Of a stretch of 64,000 nt of DNA, positions 52,401-61,400 are shown one piece after another. The stretch is taken from positions 110,812,254 to 110,876,253 of the forward strand of contig NC_029516.1 of assembly GCF_001577835.2 (NCBI RefSeq), written 5' to 3'. The translations under genes were made by a program, and so were the position numbers. The notes under the pieces were generated by a model. That model was not told the DNA's origin. It searched no databases and worked only from the letters and a program-made list of their open reading frames with translations. Position 1 is the stretch's first letter; each line of letters opens with the position of its first letter. This DNA is from Coturnix japonica. Taxonomy: Eukaryota > Chordata > Aves > Galliformes > Phasianidae.

Positions 52401-55400
52401 GGTGTTTTTGTCACATTTGCTCAGATAAAACTCATCTTGTCCCCCTCTGTTTCACTGCTCACTTCTTTTTTTGACAACTCTAGTATAAATGAACCATTGA
52501 AACATCGAAAATCAACTGCTCCCTCAAAGAAAGGCAGTGTTTGTGTGGGAACTTCCACCTTGAGAATCCAGTCTCCTTTTAGCATTGCTGCTTTTCACAT
52601 GTATGAAAAGCATACCACTGACTTCTCTCTATTGCTGTATTCTTTGTAGTTGGTCCCTTGCTTTTTGACTTTCTGCCAATGTCTCTGATTTCTCATTGCT
52701 GTGTCTTATTCCTCTATCCTTTCCTGTGTTACATTCATTTTCTATTTAGTATGTCCTAAGTTCGTGAATGCAATGCCTTTTCCTCTTCTAAACGACAAAT
52801 GGGATACAGTAATTGGAAATAGGACATGAGGAAGTGTGTTGAGAGTGAAGAATGTAATAGAAATGCCAGTGAAAAAAATGGAATACTCCATTTTCAGCAC
52901 TTATTTTTTTAAATAGGGCCAGACACTAAAAACTGTGTGATAACCTTTCCATAAGCAAAATATTTCCTTTGTTCACATTTAAGCAAGCATTTCTCTTGCA
53001 TTGTTTCTGCTTGAGGAAATAATAACTAGGACAAAATGAGATTTTCCTTTGAAATTTTCAGCTTCCCATTAAAAACAAAAAAGCAGAATAATGCAAGCCC
53101 TTTTGCCCAGAAATATATTTGCTCAACATTTATTGATGATACACTTTGTCTTAACAGAACCACATCAAGATGTGTATTATCAACTTGTCCTGATATTCAC
53201 CCAGGTCTCAAGCCTCATTGCTTACTTCCTTTGTTGTAGTCAGCTGCAGTGATAAATCACAAGGGATGAAGTCTGGCAAGCAAACTGGCACGTAACTGGA
53301 ATTTGAGAGTGGCAAACCTTCCAAACAGCTTTGCCAAGGTCCAAATTAAGCCTTTCAGTAACACCCAGGGTTTTTTTTGTGTTTAGTTCTTCTAATCAAA
53401 AGTCAACTGGAAGTAGAAGCAGAAAATTAACTTAGGAGGTAAACTCTGTGTTCTTTTATTTTCCCAAATACAGATTCAGCTCTACTAAGGCATCTGCTTG
53501 CTTTGTGTTTAACATATGTTAACATGCTCCAATTTTACAGTGATAGGTACTAAAATAACTTCAGATAATAATAACAGATAAAACCCTGGGCTTATTACTC
53601 ACTTTGCTTTTCACTGGGATATCTCAGATCTTAGATAAATTTTGGGTTTTAAAAGTTGTATTTGCATAACTCTAAAGAAAGTGTGGAACATTTAATGACT
53701 GTTTCAGGGTTGCACCAAGGCATGATTGCTAAGAGACGTTGTAACAAAACTATGAAGAATAAACAGCTAAAACTTCTACACCAGCAAGAATGCAATGAGT
53801 TCCTGGAGTATACCATAGGAGAAAACGCACACATACACGCACATACTTATGCAGCATATATCTATATATATACACGTATGTATGTATGCATGTATACAGT
53901 TTTGGCAAAGCGCTACCAAATTCTTAATCTATCCAAAAAAAAAACCAAAAAAAAAAAAACCAGCCCCAAATCTATGCCAAATACATTCTTACAGAAGTAT
54001 ATTAGAAAAAAATAAAGGTAAAATAACTCAGATCTGAGAGCCAAAGGATACAAACGCCTTTGGAGTCAGAACCATTGATTTCAAACCAATGCCAATACAG
54101 AGAGGGTATATTTAAAATGAAATGCAGAAAGGATTAGGATCAATAAACTCTCATGCAGATAAAGCATATTCCAAATGCTGCAAGTGTCAACATTGATGTA
54201 ATATTGAAGGTTTCTACTACCATTATGATGAGAGTTGGAACATGAATAATACAGACCCACAGGACATCAGAGTTCATGGATAGTAATAATACATATCTGA
54301 TCATGGATTACTTGGGGGGTGTGGGGGGGTGTGGGGGGGTGGGGGAGAAGGAAAAAGAGATTTATATATTACATAGATTTCATTAAGCAAAGATACTAAG
54401 TAAAAACATTCATTTAAACATAAAAGGCAGCCTTTTCCATCTTTCTTCTTGAAGGGTCAAAAGCAGTTAGAAACAGCCAATGACATCTTTAAAGGAAGTC
54501 TTTAATATTCATTAGACAAAGGTGAAATTTTAAGTGAAAATTATTTAGCACACGAGTCATGGCTTTCTTCCTTTCTCTCACTTCATTTCTAAGTTACCTT
54601 GAATCTCTTCTGGAAGGAATTTATCAGCCCTCCAAGAGGCTAGCTGTGAAAATTTAAATCAGGAGTTAATGTTTAAAGCTACTTTCCCCGTTTCTTCAGG
54701 GATAACCCTCTTCTCTGTTCTACTTGAGATTTCAAGTGATACTATGGGGATTCATGGGCAAAGTTTATTTGAGCTAATAATACTTGTACTAACTACACAA
54801 TGACATATAATGAATATACAATTTCATGCAGAGGTTTGCTTTGGTGGTTATTACAGCACTTTTCAGCACGTTCTTTCCTAGAAAACTCCTTGTAACCATA
54901 AATTATTGCAGAAAAGGAAGATAGAACCGTTCCTGGCATCCAGAGGTACTCACCAGCACAATCAAATCCATTTCCTTGGTAGCCCTGATTACATTTGCAT
55001 TTGAAGGATCCCTCTGTGTTGAGGCACTCTGCGTGGAGGTTACATCTGTGTGCGGTTGTCACACATTCATTTACATCTAGGGAAAGACAGAAGTGCCTTA
55101 GTGCTCTTAGTACTCTGCTGACACTCAAGCTTCATGACAGCCTGCTTGTAGCTGTACTGTAAGCACTGGAGTTACTAGTGCTAAGATGGTCCAGAGGCCA
55201 TTGGAGGCAGAAGAATTAACACTAAGAGAAAATGCTTAGTTTCAGCTCCCGTCGTACAGCTATGTTTATGCAAAGCATCCCAGTAGAGGCAAAGTGAATG
55301 CTGCTGTCTTTTGAATTAGAACAGGATTCAAACTGTAGGTTGTACACTGTATTCTGTTAACAAAATGCACCTCAAAATGTGTAGTATCAATTAAAATAAT

Positions 55401-58400
55401 TCACCAAGTCTTCCCCACTCATTCACTCTAGAAATGAAATTGAAACTAACAATGGGCAGGCCAAGATCTTGACATCATCTCTCTACCTCTAATGTTCGAG
55501 GCATACATATGATGCTGCATGAAAAAGGTACAATTCTAGTTTCAGTAGGAAATACTATGTTTAGCTGACAAGAAGAGGTACAAACACAAAGAGTAACTGA
55601 TTTTGTTCTCCTTTATCACTATTTCGCTACATCACGAACATGTTTCTGACTTCTCCCATATGAGGGAGTCAAGTCATTGCACAAACATTTGCACCATTAG
55701 CATTTTACCCACATTGTCTCATTTTTAGCAGCTGATTGGCTCCAGGCATAATGTAGGTCAAGTAAACCACCACTTTCTTGGAGTTCGTCAACTGTTGTTA
55801 GCAAACGACCATCTTTTGTACGTCATTTGCAAGGGCTTAAAGGTGACTTTGTACAAGGAGGCAATGCAATTTGCAAGTACCAGTGATCAGGTTTTTAATA
55901 AAGCCACAGAGAAAACCAAGGCAAAAACTCCAAGAGTCATAAAAACTGTTCTTAGTGACATTACTAAGGTAGAATTTCTAGACTAGGCCAATATATATGA
56001 AATAATGACAGGAAAGTTGCATTTATGTGGGAAAAAAAAAAAATGAAAGTGGAAAAGTAAATTTCATTGCCTAAATCTTACCTACACAGTCAAAATGGCC
56101 ACTGATGTATTTCAGTTCATAACCAAGCTGGCACTTGCAATAGTAGCTTCCAAATGTGTTGACACACCTACGATTGAAAGAGCAGACAGCTCTGCCAGTG
56201 GAGCATTCATCAATATCTAGAGCAGGAACAGGGATGCTGGTCAGATCCAAGAGAAATTAAAATGGTCAAGCAGGAACTAGTTGGGATCTTAGAACTTTTT
56301 ACACATCTAGTATGCTCTACAGCAGGAAGTTGCTCTCTCATTTCAGAGATGGAAAACAGGTGATAGAAAAGGGTGACCTAACACAAGTTGTATAGGAAGA
56401 AGGGGTATGCTATTTCTAACCACTGGATATACCTTTTTGAGTGTTATATCTTCTATCAGTATGTACCAGCATTCCTCCAAATCCATTTGGGCAAACAAGA
56501 TAAATGCAAATAGACTCAATATAAGAGAATAAAAACAACTGCCTGAATAATTCAGGAACACAACCACTTATCTTCTTGATTCTATTTAATAACATATGTC
56601 AACAGCGTTCACCTTCAAGTAGCTCTTAAACAATTCAAACAAAAATTAACTTGCTTGCTGGTAATCTGAGAGCCTTACTGATTCTACAAAGCTGAATATT
56701 TCCAACTACAAATTCATTTCATTTGAAAGAGAGAAATAATGTTCTCATATAGAGTGTTTTCAGTTTAGAAATTAAGCGAAGTATCCATATGGGCTTACTC
56801 TATAGTTCCTAAAAATGAAAAAAATAGCCTCATGCTATATGACATTCAGACCTGACTTGATATTACAGCTGTACATCAAGGAGAATAGTTCATATAGTAC
56901 CTGCCCTTAGATGTAACACTGCCTCTTGGATGATGCATTAATTTGTTTTTTGAAATGTTAAGCATGATATTGTTTTGGCCATTAGAGCTGAAACTCCTTT
57001 CTATATCTGACATGTCAAACTTCTCATTTAAAACATTCTTTAGTATAGAGATACCATTCAACCAGTAAGTGCTGGTAAGTAGCATCTGACATGGAGCTGC
57101 TTGGACCTCAAGACTACTCTGTTGGTAGCTTTTCTGCAGATCCGTCTCCTGGACAGACTCCCTGGATGTATGTTTCAGCTTTATCTCCCATCTTGTCTTC
57201 CAACTGTTGACCAGACTCTTTGGACAGACACTGGACCTGATTTATCACTTGACTTTGTCACTTGCCCTGTTATCAGCACTGGTCAGACAGTACCAAGTGT
57301 TAGGAAGCAATGCTGCCTTATCACTGGAGATCCCTAGGTAAAATGATGTCAAGGCTTCTGTAGAAAAATACAGAAGTTTCTATTATGGGTCACCACAATA
57401 CATGAAAAAACATCCCAACATGACTCCCAAACCTTATAATGCATTATGTCAGTGGGACAGCCTCCTGTATTACATGTAGCTGTTTCAGAGAAACAGAGAA
57501 TCCCTTAATGACTACAGTGTATGTCAAAACATTTAATTATTAACTGTGGATGGAACTAGCCCAAAGAATTATATTGCCAGTATTAGAAGAATTATTATTT
57601 AAAAAACATGCAAACTTTACCTCACACTGTAAATAACAAGCAGAATTAGTAAAGCTAGTGAGGAGGGTAAACACTCATTACTTCCCAAAAACTCAAGAGT
57701 TTGGAGATCCAACAGAAAAGAAGCTGAGAGTGAGCTCTTTAACCATACCAACACACGTCCTTCCATTTGGTCCCAAACGGAGTCCAGCTGATGGACAAAG
57801 ACACCGTACCTCCTCTTTGACTTCCTCACATCCATACTGGCAATTTGCAGCGACACACGTCTTAGAGCCTGAAAACAGGTTTTAAAATAACAAAAAGAGC
57901 AAAAATTTAGGCTGCTAACATATACTTCATCATTAATTTAGATTTGAATGAGTGTAGAAAAATAATTAATTAGAACAACAAAATCCCACTCATCATTAGT
58001 CAAGCTGTTTATACATTAACATATTAACAATGAAACTCACGAGACAGATCTTAAATTTCTCCTTCCCTTCATTTTATTCTTTCCCTGTCTGCTCTTATTC
58101 CTTGTTTTTTCTCCATTACCTGTTCTGACTTGCTACGATCTTTTAGATACAGACAGAACTGCTCAAACTAGAAAAAAGGCTTTTTACATTTTTCATCACT
58201 TCAGCCTTTTATCATGCAGTACAGAAGAGAAACATTTTTATTTCTTAACATTTAACGTTCCTAAAATTACTTAAAAATTACTTAGTCTGATGGACTTTGA
58301 AAGCACAATTTATTTTGATCCTTTACAGAACAGATACTTGAATCTGAAGAGGCACTAGTCAGTACACAAGTCTTGTTTGTCTGGGATTGGCTAGGGAAAT

Positions 58401-61400
58401 GATTTTGATTAGCCTTTAAACAGAAAAATGTGTTTAGACCTTGACTGAGAGAGTGTTATGAGTGGCTAGAAAAGCAGACCAAATGTACTAAGTTTATAAA
58501 GAGATTAAGTCTAATATTCTGAAAATACCCTGCATGCATTAGTACTACAATGCCAAGGAGAGAAGTAGCATTTGGAAGCATTTACTAGAATAGTTGGAGA
58601 TTTATGCCAAGGTATTTTTTTCCACTACTTCACTTTTACTGCATCCAGGGAAACACAAGTTTATATAGGTTCTTTCTAACTAGAAGGCCTGGAGCAGTTG
58701 TCAAGTTATCTGAGACAAAAGCAATTGCCAGACCTTGAGTACTGGCTCATCACTTAAGTAGAAAAAGATACTAATTTTATTTCAAGATGCAACTTGTCCA
58801 TTGGTAGAGGAGCAAGAAGATTCAAAATGTGTGTAACAAAGTGCATAGAAAGGCCACTGATGTGAGCAGGTGCACTTATAGATACAGCCAAATTATATTA
58901 ATGCAATGCATATTCTGTTGCTGTTAATATTGTTTTTCTTAAGCTGATTTGTTTAGGCTCTGCAAATAAGTGATAAAATTGACTATATTTGAAATGGGGT
59001 TCTATTTTAGTATTGATGAAGATGTGCAAAGTAGAAGCAGGGAAGATAAAAAAACATGGACATTTGTTACTATCCATCCTATCTATCCATCCTAAATGAC
59101 AATAAAGAAACTTACTAAGTATTCTTCTTCAATTGGTCATTCTCTGTTTTCTTCCTCTTTTGTTTGAAGCTTCTATTGTTGGCCAAGTTAAGACAGAATA
59201 TTAGGCAAACTAATGCTATGATTCAGCACTGTACGTCCTGCAGGTTTCAGATGACTTTGTGTTAGGCACTAACCTACCCTCTACATGAAGCAGTGGTTCC
59301 CGGTGGTCAAAACCCAAACTCTTCTGATACCCTCCTACATCTGGTTCCACAGTACTTGGCATGGTCCCCCAGCTAAGGCCGAACACTCAGACTAGGTGGA
59401 CTTCCTCTTGTTGAGATTAACATCATGGAGAATTTGATTTAAAAGAAGCAACATTTACTCAAAACATCTGCCTGAATAAAATGATAATTAGGTAAATAAG
59501 CGAGTTGAGTAGTGAGTTAAACCAGCATTTCATAAGAGCACAAGCTTAAGTTGGCATCAAGTGAGATAGGAGTCAAGTAGAACTAATCAAGAACAACTTC
59601 TGCTTGAATAAACAGTTAATTATTCCGTTAATATATTCCAATATTCATAGTTTCTGCTTTAAAAGTATACAAAATCTCTTTGAAAGTGGAAGGTGACGGA
59701 TTAAATTAAAGCAGCTCAGGATGGATGAACACACAAGTCTTGGTCTCCCAAATTACAGTCATGAAGACTTCTCATCCATTGAAAAAACACTTTTTTCACC
59801 TGAAATTTAGTTTCATTCTGCATCAGTATCTGCCAGAGTTTGGAAAATAATGTTTATGTGCCAAAGAGAAATACAAGCTTCTGGGCTTACAGCTATTCAG
59901 GCAGTTTTTTCATATGTATTCTGAACTGGCCACTATTGGTGAGAAATTCAGTGTTTTGTAAGGGACAGCGCAACTCTGATTTCTGTGCAAATCTGGCACA
60001 AACACAGTTTCCTAAATCAGGAAACCCATCCAGAACTAAGACTTAAAACGAATCCAGCAAGAATGCCTAGTTACAGTCTGGATCTAGTTTTCTGACTTGG
60101 TTCACTCAAGTGGCTGCACAGAGCATTCAGCCCAGCAGACTCTAAAATGGCCTGTCCCCATGCTACCTTGAGTTCTGTGAAATTCAAAGCAAAACTATCT
60201 GTATGAAGTGGTTTTACTAGGGGGAAAAAAAAAAAGTATTTTTCAGAAACAAAACACTACCATTGAAAAATAAGAAGTCTGAAAATCAGTCTGGCTGAGA
60301 AAGCAGAATACTCTCTTATCCACAAAGAAAATAGGCAGAAGCACAGTTCAGATAAGACTTAGCACAGCAGACAAATGTTAGCAAGATGCCAGCAGCAACT
60401 GTGGGAAGCACATCAGCACTCACAGAAAATACATTAGTCAGGGTGTGCAGAAATTTAGTAATGGCATGAAGTTCAGCACAGTCAACTATACTCAGTATTG
60501 ACGCACTGCTTGGAAAGCTTCATCTGTTCAGCAGATGAAACAGCAGGGCTGTGCATCAAGCTTATATAATGTCTTTCATTTGAGGTAGCACTACCAAATA
60601 TTTTTACTTCTAAAAGAACAAAAATTCCTCTGAACCCCAGAAATACAGTTATGACCTAATTTATTTGGTCAAACTGAAAGCTTCTGTCAGCTGCTTACAT
60701 TACTAAAATTGCTGAGGCAAAAATCCTATCCTAAATGAGCTAAACTCTTCTATCACAAAATGAAATGTTGCTGGGATCAAATATGATTAGGTGATCTTGG
60801 TGTGCCTACCGTGTCAGCTCTGTCACTTACTTGCACACGTGCCATCTGGCATGAGCATGTACCCATTGAGACAATAGCACTTGTAGCTGCCATGTGTATT
60901 CATGCATCTGTGTTCGCAGGGACGTGGTTTCAGTCCACATTCATTCAGATCTGCAGAAGTCATTGAAATGAAGTGAGTGCTGAGTACATACAAGTATACA
61001 GTAATACATATATGCTGACAATACTGCTTAATGCCTTTAATTCCCCACAGTAAAAGAGCCTAGAGAATGAGCCAGACCCTTGCAAGATGAGAATGTAGCG
61101 AACCATCTGGCTGGAAGAATGCTTGGAAAACTATCACATATAGACTTCTACACATACACTTCTACACCTGAAAAACTAATGTAAACTCTGGCCACGTCTG
61201 GTCAGCTCATTAGAAAGAGGTGAAAGGGTCAGGAGAGAATGCAGTTGCTATATTTCCTGGGAGTTATTCTTTCAGGCTTCTCAAATTCTAGTTGGAGATT
61301 TCAGCTCTCCAGATGACCTCTGTACTAGAAAGGCTAAAACATTAGACTAAGAACTGCAAATCAGCTTCAGATAAAGTGAAACAAAGAAGTTTCACGAGTT

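Larger units (their letters stand above)
47603..54953 (-). other. EGFL6 intron, 7.35 kb
   Basis: AT-rich; contains two old CR1 scraps (47788-47968 and 48930-49022), a TG/TA-rich and poly(A) stretch near 53.85-53.96 kb, a G-rich minisatellite (54313-54346) and one unresolved base (n at 51759). Confidence 0.65.

Noticed and set aside
53656-54015. 119-codon plus-strand frame with Tyr/Ile and Lys runs
   Set aside because: Produced by a TA/GTAT simple repeat and a poly(A) tract inside an EGFL6 intron.
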